Positions 6,212-14,711 of a stretch of DNA of 64,000 nucleotides are shown here, piece after piece. A program made the position numbers and the translations under genes. Source of the stretch: a virus; IMG/VR virus record IMGVR_UViG_3300018063_000004, positions 1 through 64,000 of that record. The stretch is one strand, 5' to 3'. The notes under the pieces were generated by a model, which saw only the letters and a list, made by a program, of their open reading frames with translations, ran no database searches and was not told the origin of the DNA. How positions within the stretch are numbered: the stretch's first letter is position 1; each line of letters begins with the position of its first letter.

Positions 6212-8899
6212 TTACGGGACGATCGCGCCGGCGAATGGCCGGAAGTCCATGATCGCGCCGCCGTAGATTTGGCGGATCTTATACGTGAGCTGATCGTTCG
6301 AGAACATCGACCCCTGGCTCGGCAAATCCTGCACGAACAACTCCGGGGTTTCTTGGCCGTCCAGGAAGCCGATCTCGAGCATCGGCGCTTGATCGATCGA
6401 GGCCGAGACCCAATAGTTGTTCACGTCCGACCAATATTCAACTACGATCGTCGTGAGATTCAGCTTCTTGACGAAGTTCGGATCATTGTTGTTTGAGCCG
6501 AGCACGCGATCCGACGTGGTGAGCTGAAACGCCAGCTCCTCGAGTTCCGATGGCACGATCAGATAGCGCGCCGCCAGGCCGATGCGCTTCGCGTTCGACA
6601 TATCGGCTTGCTGTTTGATTCGCAGCCGGAGCGTCGAGACGTTCGCGCCCGAGAGCGCCGTGGTCACGATGTTGTTCCCGTGGCCGGCCGCGGCCAGCGC
6701 CACGCCGTCATAGATGAGCGCGTTGTTGTTCAGGAAATCCCACGCGAACTCATGCAGCGTTTGCGCGGCCGCACGCGCGAGCTTGTTCGGGACTCGGCGG
6801 ACGGCGCCGACATCGTCGTTCTTGATCATCTCAAGCGTGATCTGCTCGGTCCCGCCGCGCTTCGCCGGCGAGTAGGTCGCCTCTTCGTCCGTCGGGCTCG
6901 TCATGGACGGATACGGCCCGCCCTGCGTGACGATCGCGAGGTTCCCGTAGCCGCCGAACCGCATACGCCGCACGGTCCGGAAGTCGGAGAGTGGGACGAC
7001 CTCGGCGATGGTGCCGCGCCAATTCGCCAGGCCGCTATCCGCGTAGTCCTTGAGCATCCGGCGCGTGATGCTATCGCCGAGGATCTGATCGAAGCTCGAC
7101 GTCGTGAGCGATTCCGTCAGTCTGATTTCCGACAAGCGCCGCAGAACAGCTTCGCTGATCTTGCCGTTGACCTTTGTATCGCCCGTGATGTCAACGTAGA
7201 TTTCCTTGAAGCTCTGGAGCGGCTTCATCGGATCGAAGAAGTTGGCGAGCCGTTCCCGGACTTTGGCCGTCCCGTCCGTCACGATTTGCACGCGCGGGAG
7301 GCCGACGTGTGGCATGACGAGGTTCGCTTCGCGCAGCGCGCCCACGTCCTCGACCGCTTCCTTGATCGCGAGTGTGACCTCGTCCTCGGTCGGAAGCTGG
7401 CCTTTGCCGATTCGCTCCGTGAACTTTTTCCGCAGACGTGTTTTGAACACGTCGGGCAGCGCGCACTCGAGCAGCGATCGCTCGAGCATCATGCCGGCGA
7501 AGTTCCGAGCCCCGGACTGATTGCTCGTCTCGAGTGCCGTGATGCGCTCGAGCAGCGCGGTGCGATCGGCCGCCTCGGTGATCGTCGCGGTTGCGCCGGC
7601 AGCCGGCACGGCGGCCGCGGCAGGCACAACAGCAACGACAGGAACGACAGGTCGAGCGGCGAGCGCCTCAGTGAGCAGACGAGTCGCCGTGGCCTCGTCG
7701 CACCCTTCCGGCACGGTCACGCCGGCCTTTTTCAACGACTCGATCAAATGCTGCAACATGCGAACGTCCTCCTGAAGCTGTGGATTGGCCGCTTCGGATG
7801 CCACGAGACGGAGCACGCGCCCGCCCGCGGACGGATTCAGAACCCAATCGACCGATTCGACTTTGCGGATGGCGTTGACGTCGTAGGCCGCGCCGTCGGC
7901 GAGCTGCACGACCTGGCTCTCGGCCCGCACGTCATGTGAGAGCCCGAAAAAGTCGGGATGGCCTTCCTGGTAGGCGTCGAGTAATTCCTCCCGGAAGTGT
8001 TTCTTCGTGACAACGGCGGTGCCCGCCAGCGCCAGAAGGCTGGCGCCGCCATCGGCTTCGGTGGTGCTCGAGAGCACGACCGGCCGGATGTTTTTCGCGA
8101 AGCCCATCGCTTCAGCGCCCGAGCGGCCGAACGGCCCGGTCTCGAGCTTGTGATCGAGAAACATCCGCGCCTTGTCGTAGAGCGGCGCGGCTTCGGCCAG
8201 GACCTTCCGGTTGTAGCGGTTGCGGTTCTTGCTCATGCCTTCTTGAATGAGCAGCACGTCCCACAACTTGCCCGTTGGCGCGCTCCCGGCGGCCTCCGCC
8301 ACGGGCCCGAGGACCTCGGCCTGGATCCGGATCAGGTTGCCGGCCGCGGTGGTGATGATGGACTCGAGAAAAGCGCCCTCGCGCACGGGCGCGTATTTTT
8401 GAACGACTTCGATCGGTTCGCCCTTGAGTTCAACCGTGCCATCGATCGTCCAGGTGTAATCGATCCGCCAGAAGCCTGGCTTCCCGACGCCGATGCTTTC
8501 CTTCCGGAAGATGACGTAGTCGTCATAGGTCGCGACGGGCCAGACATAGCCCATGCGACCGTTGTCTTTGGGCAGGAAGCGTTGCCGAAGAGCATCCGAC
8601 ACGCGCGACAGGCGTTCGTCCAGCGAGAGCCCGTTCTTCGCCTCAGCCGTGCGTTGAAGGATCGCTTCGAGGATCCAACTATTCACACTCGACTCCTTGT
8701 TGCGTCGGATGAGGTCACCGATTGGATTGCCAGCACGATCGAGGACCTGCACAGAAACCATGTCGGCGGCGATGATTTCTTCGGCTTCCGCCTTCGCTTT
8801 GATCGCGCCGCAGATCCGACGCGCGCGCTCGGCCGATTTGCCCTGACTGACGTGATCGGCCACGCACGCATCAAAATCCGTGTAACCGGCAAACGGCAT
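6212..8899 (-). CDS. Prohead protease fused to major capsid protein
   Basis: 895 residues from the ATG at 8899 (MPFAGYTDFDACVADH), chosen because this opening is a recurrent start in capsid proteins of this type. A GTG at 8986 is in frame but would translate the hairpin. An N-terminal region (1-200) is followed by a serine protease-like domain (about 220-360) with NRNRYNRKVLAEAAPL, a FLDH histidine and a GLSHD serine. Next come an Ala/Pro/Val linker (about 430-460), a coiled helical segment, and a C-terminal capsid domain resembling Mu gpT (about 500-895; FAWDFLNNNALIYDG, LIVPSELEELA, WSDVNNYWV). The protease presumably cuts itself free during maturation. No Shine-Dalgarno lies in the normal window; eight Ts and GGCC precede the ATG. 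Confidence 0.8.
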   Translation of the reverse strand: MPFAGYTDFDACVADHVSQGKSAERARRICGAIKAKAEAEEIIAADMVSVQVLDRAGNPIGDLIRRNKESSVNSWILEAILQRTAEAKNGLSLDERLSRVSDALRQRFLPKDNGRMGYVWPVATYDDYVIFRKESIGVGKPGFWRIDYTWTIDGTVELKGEPIEVVQKYAPVREGAFLESIITTAAGNLIRIQAEVLGPVAEAAGSAPTGKLWDVLLIQEGMSKNRNRYNRKVLAEAAPLYDKARMFLDHKLETGPFGRSGAEAMGFAKNIRPVVLSSTTEADGGASLLALAGTAVVTKKHFREELLDAYQEGHPDFFGLSHDVRAESQVVQLADGAAYDVNAIRKVESVDWVLNPSAGGRVLRLVASEAANPQLQEDVRMLQHLIESLKKAGVTVPEGCDEATATRLLTEALAARPVVPVVAVVPAAAAVPAAGATATITEAADRTALLERITALETSNQSGARNFAGMMLERSLLECALPDVFKTRLRKKFTERIGKGQLPTEDEVTLAIKEAVEDVGALREANLVMPHVGLPRVQIVTDGTAKVRERLANFFDPMKPLQSFKEIYVDITGDTKVNGKISEAVLRRLSEIRLTESLTTSSFDQILGDSITRRMLKDYADSGLANWRGTIAEVVPLSDFRTVRRMRFGGYGNLAIVTQGGPYPSMTSPTDEEATYSPAKRGGTEQITLEMIKNDDVGAVRRVPNKLARAAAQTLHEFAWDFLNNNALIYDGVALAAAGHGNNIVTTALSGANVSTLRLRIKQQADMSNAKRIGLAARYLIVPSELEELAFQLTTSDRVLGSNNNDPNFVKKLNLTTIVVEYWSDVNNYWVSASIDQAPMLEIGFLDGQETPELFVQDLPSQGSMFSNDQLTYKIRQIYGGAIMDFRPFAGAIVP

Positions 8900-8903
8900 G
8901 GCC

Positions 8904-8966
8904 AAAAAAAAGAGCGCCCGAAGGGCGAGCTGTGAAGCTCGAGTCCTTCGGGCGCTCGGGTCCTCC
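8904..8966 (-). promoter_or_regulatory. Terminator-like hairpin leader of the capsid gene, copy B
   Basis: On the minus strand GGAGGACCC (8966-8958) is followed by a stem of GAGCGCCCGAAGG (8957-8945) and its partner (8924-8912), with an inner GAGC/GCTC stem. Eight Ts (8911-8904), GGCC and then the capsid ATG follow. It has the form of an intrinsic terminator but leaves no room for a promoter before the start codon. The outer stem and flank match copy A at 3080-3147. It may be an attenuator, a processing site, or a structure that bridges the distant GGAGGA to the start codon. Confidence 0.65.
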
Positions 8967-8997
8967 GCCGCGCCCGGCGGGATCACGATCGATCGAC

Positions 8998-9198
8998 TTA
9001 CGCGGCCGGCAGCGTGTAGCGCCCGGTCCGCATCATCTCAACCGCTTGCGGATCCTCCACGGGAAGGCCGTCGGCCTCCCACGTTTCCTCTCGCTTGACG
9101 ATCCCGATCTGGCCCTTGCGGAACTGAATATGGATCGTCCCGTAGAAGTCCCGCCGGACGCATTCGAGTAAGAACTGCACAAGACGCGCGAAATGCAC
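8998..9198 (-). CDS. Small DUF2292-like protein
   Basis: 66 residues, GTG start at 9198 with GGAG about 9 bases upstream. The core FYGTIHIQFRKGQIGIVKREE resembles small YezD/DUF2292-type proteins, short alpha-beta-beta units of unknown function found in phages and bacteria. It lies between the upstream 136-residue gene and the capsid leader hairpin. The family match is by eye and tentative. Confidence 0.5.
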   Translation of the reverse strand: MHFARLVQFLLECVRRDFYGTIHIQFRKGQIGIVKREETWEADGLPVEDPQAVEMMRTGRYTLPAA

Positions 9199-9201
9199 CC
9201 G

Positions 9202-9612
9202 CTAGACTCCGGCCAAAAAATGCACCCGCGAACACTGACACCCGAAGCCAGGATCTGGTCCGCCAGCGTCCTCTCTGAACAAAATCTCGCCGCACGCACC
9301 CGGGATGTCCTCGGTCATCAACACCTTGACTGTGACCCCAGTCGCCGCGTCGACGACCTCCCGCGGCCGCTGCCGGCGTTGCTTGCACGCCAGAATGAGC
9401 GCGAGGTCTTGTCGATCGAGTTCTTCGGCCAGGCCGACGAACATCCGACGGACTTTCTTGACGAGCACAAGGCGCCGGCGGCCGTCCCCATCCCGACCTC
9501 CTTCGGCCGCCTTGCCGTCCTCGGTGCCGCCCTCTGGGAGAGCAGCCAGGTGCGCCGGCACAATGAGACCGCTGGCACGTTCGGCGAGTTGTCCCGAGAG
9601 CGACGCGTTCAT
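9202..9612 (-). CDS. Hypothetical protein in head operon
   Basis: 136 residues; the ATG at 9612 overlaps the stop of the sigma-like gene (9609-9612). The first 60 residues are basic and low in complexity. The middle contains LAEELDRQDLALILACKQR, and the C-terminus GFGCQC could bind a metal. No family recognised. Coupling to the sigma-like gene suggests they act together. Confidence 0.5.
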   Translation of the reverse strand: MNASLSGQLAERASGLIVPAHLAALPEGGTEDGKAAEGGRDGDGRRRLVLVKKVRRMFVGLAEELDRQDLALILACKQRRQRPREVVDAATGVTVKVLMTEDIPGACGEILFREDAGGPDPGFGCQCSRVHFLAGV

Positions 9613-10121
9613 GTCACACGAGGATCGCGAATGAGATACGCGCGCAACCGTTGCCGGGCCCTCGAGAGCGCCCGTCGGTCGGTTGCGTCATGTGCTACAT
9701 AGACCGTGCCGAGCCCCAAACTGTGACAGATCAACGTTTTGTCATGGGATTTCAACCGGTTCAGCGCGTCCGTGAAGGCCTCGTGCCGACGTGCGTTTCG
9801 GAGATGTTCGTCTGGATCGACCACGGCCTCATGGGGATTCGTGAAGGCCGCCAGGCGGTCGCGCGTGCGCTCAAATCGGGCGCGGTCCGCGTGCGTATCT
9901 CGAGCGACAGACACCGTCACGCGGTAGATCCAGGTGCGAATGGCGCCCGGATCCCGAAGGCCGTTCATGCTCTGACAGAGCCGGAGGCCGACCTCGGCGA
10001 CGACGTCGGGCGCTTCATCGTGCCCAACCTCCTGCACGGCAACGGCTTCCACGAAGCCGCGGTGCTGCGCGAACACGTCGCCGATGCGTTTGCGATCGGC
10101 TTCATTCAATCGCACGCGCAT
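9609..10121 (-). CDS. ECF-type sigma factor-like protein
   Basis: 170 residues, ATG at 10121. Residues 10-75 match the layout of sigma region 2 (DVFAQHRGFVEAVA, then VVAEVGLRLCQS, and RTWIYRVTVSVARD in the position of region 2.4). After a variable linker, residues 118-165 look like region 4 (ALNRLKSHDKTLICHSLGLGTVYVAHD, ending ALSRARQRLRAYL). The recognition-helix segment is degenerate, so promoter specificity may be altered. It lies upstream of the capsid gene and could direct or modulate late transcription. Whether it binds RNA polymerase is an inference. Confidence 0.6.
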   Translation of the reverse strand: MRVRLNEADRKRIGDVFAQHRGFVEAVAVQEVGHDEAPDVVAEVGLRLCQSMNGLRDPGAIRTWIYRVTVSVARDTHADRARFERTRDRLAAFTNPHEAVVDPDEHLRNARRHEAFTDALNRLKSHDKTLICHSLGLGTVYVAHDATDRRALSRARQRLRAYLIRDPRVT

Positions 10122-10140
10122 GATGATATCTGATCTCTTC

Positions 10141-10175
10141 GGCCGGAACCCGCACGCGGTCAGCGAGTTCCGGCC
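10141..10175. promoter_or_regulatory. Perfect hairpin in the leader of the sigma-like gene
   Basis: GGCCGGAAC (10141-10149) pairs with GTTCCGGCC (10167-10175). The 17-base loop contains its own CCGC/GCGG stem. It lies about 20 bases before the ATG at 10121 and has no T tract, so it is more likely a leader structure than a terminator. Confidence 0.5.
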
Positions 10176-10190
10176 TGTTCGAATCCCGTT

Positions 10191-10817
10191 TTACCGGAGC
10201 TTGCCAGCGTCGCGCAGCGCCTTGAGTGTCGCCCGGCGTGCGGTCTCTGCCTTCCCGCCTTCCTTGAGATAGCCGGTCCGATATTGATGCTCCGTCGATC
10301 GCACGATGCCGTCGACTTGTTCCCGTGGCAACGTGAGATTCTCCGGCAACGGCAGCACGACGCGCGTGTGCGTTTTCGGGTCCTCCCGGTAACAGTTGTA
10401 CACGACGCGGAGCCGCTCTTCGGTCTCGTTGTCGATCGGGTAACGGATCTTCACGCCGCCGCCCGTCACGATCGACACGCCGGCGGGGATCGCCGGCGTG
10501 CCATTCGGATCGCCCTGATCGAACCGATGCGCGAGCAGCTCCCGCGGCTTCACCCGCGGATCCGGATTGATGCCGAAGACGTAGCAGGCCTCGGCGAGCA
10601 GCTCGGCATGCACGGGCGAATCGATGAACACACGATCGGCTTTGAAGGCCTCGCGCACGTCGGGCGGGAGAATCTTGTCGACGAGCGTTGGTTCGCTTGG
10701 CGCCGAGGCCTCACCCTGGCCCTCGCCGGTGTCGCCTTCGTCCTCGCCCGGTTTTCGAAGCTCAGCATCCTCGGCCTCGGCGGCCTGGCGCCTGGCTGGT
10801 GCTTGACGTGGTGCCAT
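10191..10817 (-). CDS. Hypothetical head-module protein
   Basis: 208 residues from the ATG at 10817 with AGGAG upstream. Residues 5-50 are an acidic, disordered-looking segment (EAEDAELRKPGEDEGDTGE). From about residue 55 the sequence is folded (LPPDVREAFKADRVFIDSPVHAELLAEACY) and ends in a basic helix (ETARRATLKALRDAGKLR). No known family. Its place between MuF and the capsid protease fits a scaffold-associated or ejected protein, but this is a guess from position. Confidence 0.5.
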   Translation of the reverse strand: MAPRQAPARRQAAEAEDAELRKPGEDEGDTGEGQGEASAPSEPTLVDKILPPDVREAFKADRVFIDSPVHAELLAEACYVFGINPDPRVKPRELLAHRFDQGDPNGTPAIPAGVSIVTGGGVKIRYPIDNETEERLRVVYNCYREDPKTHTRVVLPLPENLTLPREQVDGIVRSTEHQYRTGYLKEGGKAETARRATLKALRDAGKLR

Positions 10818-10936
10818 ATAGAAATCGACTCCTGCCGGCGTGAAGGTGGACTGTCGAGGCCGCGCACACGCCAGCGATCGGCAACCTCGAGACGGTCGAG
10901 TTGACGTGAACCGGGCCATATCCTACGCTCCGAGGC

Positions 10937-11173
10937 ATGGCCGTGACGATCCAGAATGGCAACGATCAGGCGACGTTCGATAACAGCCGATGGACCTCGG
11001 CCGATCCCCGGCTCGAGGCGTTCCTGAACAGCATCATTCCGATCGATCGGATCTCGCCCTCGGTCGGCCGGCCTGATGTGTTTGTCGCCAGGGACGCGAT
11101 CGCGCGTCTCGGCGATGGCGCAAAGATCGTCACGGTCAGCACAGAGACACTCCCTCCGGACGCCATACCCTAA
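10937..11173 (+). CDS. Small plus-strand protein convergent with MuF
   Basis: 78 residues; ATG at 10937 preceded by CCGAGG. The sequence is well folded-looking (RLEAFLNSIIPIDRISPSVG, then VFVARDAIARLGDGAKIV). It is one of few plus-strand genes, divergent from 10817 and overlapping the end of the MuF gene tail-to-tail by 4 bases. The 119-base gap 10818-10936 would hold its promoter, but I see no clear -10/-35. Possibly a moron. Function unknown. Confidence 0.55.
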   Translation: MAVTIQNGNDQATFDNSRWTSADPRLEAFLNSIIPIDRISPSVGRPDVFVARDAIARLGDGAKIVTVSTETLPPDAIP

Positions 11174-13125
11174 CGGAACTTCCCGCGCAGTAGCTCGAAG
11201 ATGAAATCGAAATACTCCGGATCCGCTTTGGCGAGCGCCGCCGGATCCGCAAAGAAATATTCGATGCCCATCGAGACGATCTCCGTAGCCTGCAGACCGT
11301 AGTCCTTGCCCATATAGGGATCGAGGAACTTATCCTTCCGCGCGCGCTCGTGCGGTTCATAGCCGTAGCCTGGCTTGAGCGTCGACAACGGCGTGAGCGC
11401 CTCGCCCTTCGTGCGCGCCTCGAGGAACCGGAACGCCGCGGCCTTCACGTCCGGCGCGTTGAACTCGAGGATATGCCCGATCTCATGCGCGATCGTTCTG
11501 GCGGTTTCGTTCATGTTCAGATTGATCGAATTGTTTTGCTGCCTCGCGAATGCCCTCGAGACGAACGTGCCGGACCCATCCCGCGCGCGATCGACGACGA
11601 TTGAGCTGATCGTGCCGTGGCCAACGAGCTTTCCGACTTCCTCAAGCGTTTGACGGATCCGCTTTGTGACTTCAGCGCCGTTAATTGGCCGGAACCGGAT
11701 CGTTCGTTTATTGAATGCCTGATCAGTGCCAAACTCGGCGCCGGGCGCGATGTGAAATTCGATCGTCCGCCGGTCTGTAACCGGAACGGCCAGGCGCCGA
11801 CGAAGCGCCCTGGTTTCTGCGTCAAGGTTCGCCTTGAGCTGTCGCTGGAGCCGGTTCATTTCTCCGAGGAATCGATCCACGTCCTCAGCCGCGGCGATAT
11901 AGCGTGGATCGGCACGAATCACTTCATCGGCGAGCTTCTCGAGGCGCGTGTTGGCCGCCAGCCATTCGTGTTGCGCGCGTAGATGACTGTCCGCCAGGTT
12001 GCGGCGTTGCTGATCAAACCGATCGGCGACCTTCGTGAGCGAGTGACGCACGTCGGCCGCTGACCGCGGCGGCCGCGGTGGCCGCGGCGCCGGCCTCGGC
12101 ACGACGGGCGGTTCCCCCACCACAGCGGGCGACGGTTCTGGGGTGACACGGCTCCTCGAGGTCGAGAACGCCCGGAGTTCGTCCAGGTTGAAATCGACGA
12201 AGGCTCCACAGCGGCACATAATTGTTGCCCCCGCGGCCAGCCGGCCCGCCGGCGTCGCGTCTGGATCTATTGGAAAACGCAAGAGCGCCACACCGAGCAG
12301 CTTCGGCGGTTTGCCTGGCGCTTCGCTGTGAACATTGATCCGGAACCGATCACGCACCGGGATCCCGTGCCCGCGCGCGTAGGTCTGCGCGGCCTCCAGA
12401 TGCCCCTGACGCACCCGCGCATCTCGAGCGGAACGCCAGCCCTTGCGGAGAAAGGGGAACTGATTCGCCAGGCCGAGCAAGCGATCGAAGGTGGATTCGT
12501 TCAGCACGCGACCAAGTTCCGTTCGCACCATTCGCTCGGCCTTGAATTCGGCCGCATCGAAGCCCGCGTCCCCGATGTTCGCGGCGAGCTTCCGGAGTTC
12601 ATCGAAACTGGCCTCGCCAGCGATCGCCGCACGCCGCACGCCCTGGACGAGCTGATTCCGGAACCGTTGCATGGGTTCGGAGAGCAGATCGGCCGTCAAG
12701 TCAAACGCGCGTGTGGCCAGCGCGCGATCGAGCTGCGGCGCCCGGCTGAGTGCCACGCGCGCTGCCCGAAGCGGTTCATCCGCGCTCGAAGCTCCGAGGT
12801 CCTGTGCCTGGCCGAAGGCAGCCTTGGTGCCCGCGAGGAGATCGGCTTGCGCTTCGGCAATCAAGCGATCGATATCAAGGATCAGACTCGAGGCCGTGAA
12901 GCGTCGGAACTGGGAGGCCCCGGCGGAGGCGAGCACGCCCTGCAGCTCGCGCTTGAGTTGCTGAAGGCGAGCCAGTAGTCGCTGGACGACGTCGCGCTCG
13001 AGCCCGAGCGCGGACCGTTGGACCTCACGTCCAGCCGAGGCGCCGGCTGCCGCCCGCCTGGCCGGCGAGTTCGGATCAGAGGCCTCATAGGCCGGCGCGA
13101 GCGCCAGGTTGCCCCGTGTCAACAT
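11170..13125 (-). CDS. MuF-type minor head protein with C-terminal metallopeptidase-like domain
   Basis: 651 residues, ATG at 13125. Residues about 100-330 carry the MuF (SPP1 gp7) pattern: ERMVRTELGRVLNES, then GWRSARDARVRQGHL and a Cys pair in GATIMCRCGAFVDF. A Pro/Arg-rich hinge (about 345-370) and a coiled helical section follow. The C-terminal domain (about 450-651) contains HEIGH at 547-551 followed by a downstream ATEIVSMGIEYFF glutamate, the arrangement of a zincin. MuF proteins enter the head and can be ejected with DNA. A fused protease-like tail resembles MuF polymorphic toxins. The substrate is unknown. Confidence 0.75.
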   Translation of the reverse strand: MLTRGNLALAPAYEASDPNSPARRAAAGASAGREVQRSALGLERDVVQRLLARLQQLKRELQGVLASAGASQFRRFTASSLILDIDRLIAEAQADLLAGTKAAFGQAQDLGASSADEPLRAARVALSRAPQLDRALATRAFDLTADLLSEPMQRFRNQLVQGVRRAAIAGEASFDELRKLAANIGDAGFDAAEFKAERMVRTELGRVLNESTFDRLLGLANQFPFLRKGWRSARDARVRQGHLEAAQTYARGHGIPVRDRFRINVHSEAPGKPPKLLGVALLRFPIDPDATPAGRLAAGATIMCRCGAFVDFNLDELRAFSTSRSRVTPEPSPAVVGEPPVVPRPAPRPPRPPRSAADVRHSLTKVADRFDQQRRNLADSHLRAQHEWLAANTRLEKLADEVIRADPRYIAAAEDVDRFLGEMNRLQRQLKANLDAETRALRRRLAVPVTDRRTIEFHIAPGAEFGTDQAFNKRTIRFRPINGAEVTKRIRQTLEEVGKLVGHGTISSIVVDRARDGSGTFVSRAFARQQNNSINLNMNETARTIAHEIGHILEFNAPDVKAAAFRFLEARTKGEALTPLSTLKPGYGYEPHERARKDKFLDPYMGKDYGLQATEIVSMGIEYFFADPAALAKADPEYFDFIFELLRGKFR

Positions 13126-13159
13126 AGGTCTTGAATATCGCGCGCGAGCGCGGTCGATT

Positions 13160-13528
13160 TCATAGCTCTCCCAGGAGAACGATGATGTCGTCGTCCGCTT
13201 TCAGGCTCGCACGACCGCGCACCGGGATCCGTGTGCTCTCGAGCACCACGCCTTCGTCGAGCAGCCAGCCCTGGAAGGCTTCCACCCGCACGCGGATCGG
13301 CACAATCATCGCGAACAGTTCGAGCGCCTCGCCGACGAGCGCGGCCGTGTGGCTGTGAATGCGACGCCGGACCAGCTCACTTGAGAGCGTGACGGCGTCG
13401 GTGTCGAGCTGGCCGAGGAACCGATGGATCGTGAACCGAACACGCGCGATCGGACGCCTGAACAGATCGCCGGCGCTCTGACCGGCTGAGACGACGACTT
13501 CCCACAGCGAACGGAGCCCGAGTAGCAC
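13160..13528 (-). CDS. Hypothetical protein between secreted paralogue and MuF
   Basis: 122 residues with a GTG start at 13528 and GGAGA 5 bases upstream. The sequence is amphipathic without a signal peptide (VRFTIHRFLGQLDTDAV, ELFAMIVPIRVRVEAF) and ends in an acidic strand (KADDDIIVLLGEL). No family recognised. It is co-transcribed with the exported paralogues upstream and MuF downstream. Confidence 0.5.
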   Translation of the reverse strand: MLLGLRSLWEVVVSAGQSAGDLFRRPIARVRFTIHRFLGQLDTDAVTLSSELVRRRIHSHTAALVGEALELFAMIVPIRVRVEAFQGWLLDEGVVLESTRIPVRGRASLKADDDIIVLLGEL

Positions 13529-13539
13529 TATGTCTCCGT

Positions 13540-14127
13540 TCAGATGATCGTCAATTCGATACGCACCGTCGTTAGGCCCACAGGCGCCAGTGCCGTCGTT
13601 TTGACCATGACGCCTTGGCCTTCTCGCAACACGATCGGTTGACCGCCGCTGTTCTGAAACTCGTAACAGGGTGGCGGGTTCATAATCGCCCGCGCTTCTT
13701 CCAGATCCGTCGCACAGCCGCCTACGTCAAAGGTCACCACGGGATCGGTCGTGCAGGTATGGGACGACGTGATCTGCGCGGGAACGGCCGGGTTTTGCGA
13801 ATCCAGCGGCTGGATCGTGATCGCCGTGCAGGTCGTGCCGACCGTAGACGTGACCGAGTAGGTGAAGTGCGCCGCGATGCCAGTGACTGTGGCCGTATTC
13901 GCCGGGCTGATATAAATCCCGACAATGCGGACGATTCGCCCAGACCCACTGTCGTTGAACAGATTTAAATAGTCTTTCGACGCCGCCGCCGTCGCGCTGA
14001 TGATCGTCGTGTTGTAGGTAGGCGCTTGACTCGGGTAGGTCGCTTGACTCTGGCCAGGCTGAACGCCCTGGGCCACCAGAGCAGCCATGCACACAACGAG
14101 CGCGATCATCCGTTGGAGTCTCGTCAT
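13540..14127 (-). CDS. Exported beta-rich protein, paralogue 1
   Basis: 195 residues; the ATG at 14127 overlaps the stop of paralogue 2 as ATGA. A basic start followed by MIALVVCMAALVAQGV looks like a signal peptide. The mature part is rich in Thr, Val and Ser and has four to five Cys. It shares with the next gene (14124-14711) the same length and order of motifs: FN.SGSGRIVRIVGI, LDSQNPAV, a VGGC with following acidic residues, and QPIVLREGQGVM. The two are clearly duplicates. Export of a protein encoded in the head module is unusual; surface or periplasmic action is inferred. Confidence 0.65.
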   Translation of the reverse strand: MTRLQRMIALVVCMAALVAQGVQPGQSQATYPSQAPTYNTTIISATAAASKDYLNLFNDSGSGRIVRIVGIYISPANTATVTGIAAHFTYSVTSTVGTTCTAITIQPLDSQNPAVPAQITSSHTCTTDPVVTFDVGGCATDLEEARAIMNPPPCYEFQNSGGQPIVLREGQGVMVKTTALAPVGLTTVRIELTII

Positions 14128-14711
14128 CGAATCTCCACCATCATCGTCTTCCGCACGAATCCTGATTCAGAAGAAAACAAGTTGTGCAACATGGCCCCTT
14201 CACCAGGTCGAAGAATAATCGGCGTTTGTCCTTTGACTTTGTAGTCAAAACACCAAAAGGGCGGGGCCTTTGTCGCAGATTCTTCATTCAACAGGCTGCA
14301 CCCGCCATAGCGAAAGACCTGTGTTGGGTTCGCGGTGACGCAGTTGCCTCTGCTAAACGTCACCCCGGTCACGCTCGGATTTGTCGAATCAAGCGCGTTG
14401 ACTGGAAGCGTGACGCAATCCACTCCGGCAGTGGAAATGTGCGTCAGGGTGTAGACCACCTGGACGCCAGCATTCACGCCAGTCGGCTGCGTCGCCATGT
14501 GAATCCCTAAGAGGCGCACGACCTTTCCGGAACCAGCCGTGTTGAAGATGATCAGGCAGGGAAGGACGGGACAGCCGACCGTAGACGTAAAGGTGTAGGT
14601 AAACGCCTGCTGCCGCGACCAGTCCGGCGTCAGTTGACCGCGCGCAGGCCGGACCAGGGCGATCCCGAGTCCGACGATGACCAGCGCCGTCGTGAATCGC
14701 GTCCAGGTCAT
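14124..14711 (-). CDS. Exported beta-rich protein, paralogue 2
   Basis: 195 residues, ATG at 14711, overlapping its neighbours as ATGA on both sides. The N-terminus MTWTRFTTALVIVGLGIALV ending ARGQ is a signal peptide with a plausible cleavage before Gln. Mature-region landmarks shared with paralogue 1 are FNTAGSGKVVRLLGI, ALDSTNPSV, GGCSLLNEE and TPIILRPGEGAML. Six Cys residues fall in the exported part, so disulfides are possible. No known family. Its fold may be that of a virion decoration protein adapted for export. Confidence 0.65.
   Translation of the reverse strand: MTWTRFTTALVIVGLGIALVRPARGQLTPDWSRQQAFTYTFTSTVGCPVLPCLIIFNTAGSGKVVRLLGIHMATQPTGVNAGVQVVYTLTHISTAGVDCVTLPVNALDSTNPSVTGVTFSRGNCVTANPTQVFRYGGCSLLNEESATKAPPFWCFDYKVKGQTPIILRPGEGAMLHNLFSSESGFVRKTMMVEIR

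Noticed and set aside
6608-7939. 443-codon plus-strand ORF
   Set aside because: Antisense to the capsid domain and rich in Arg, His and Asp with no motif.
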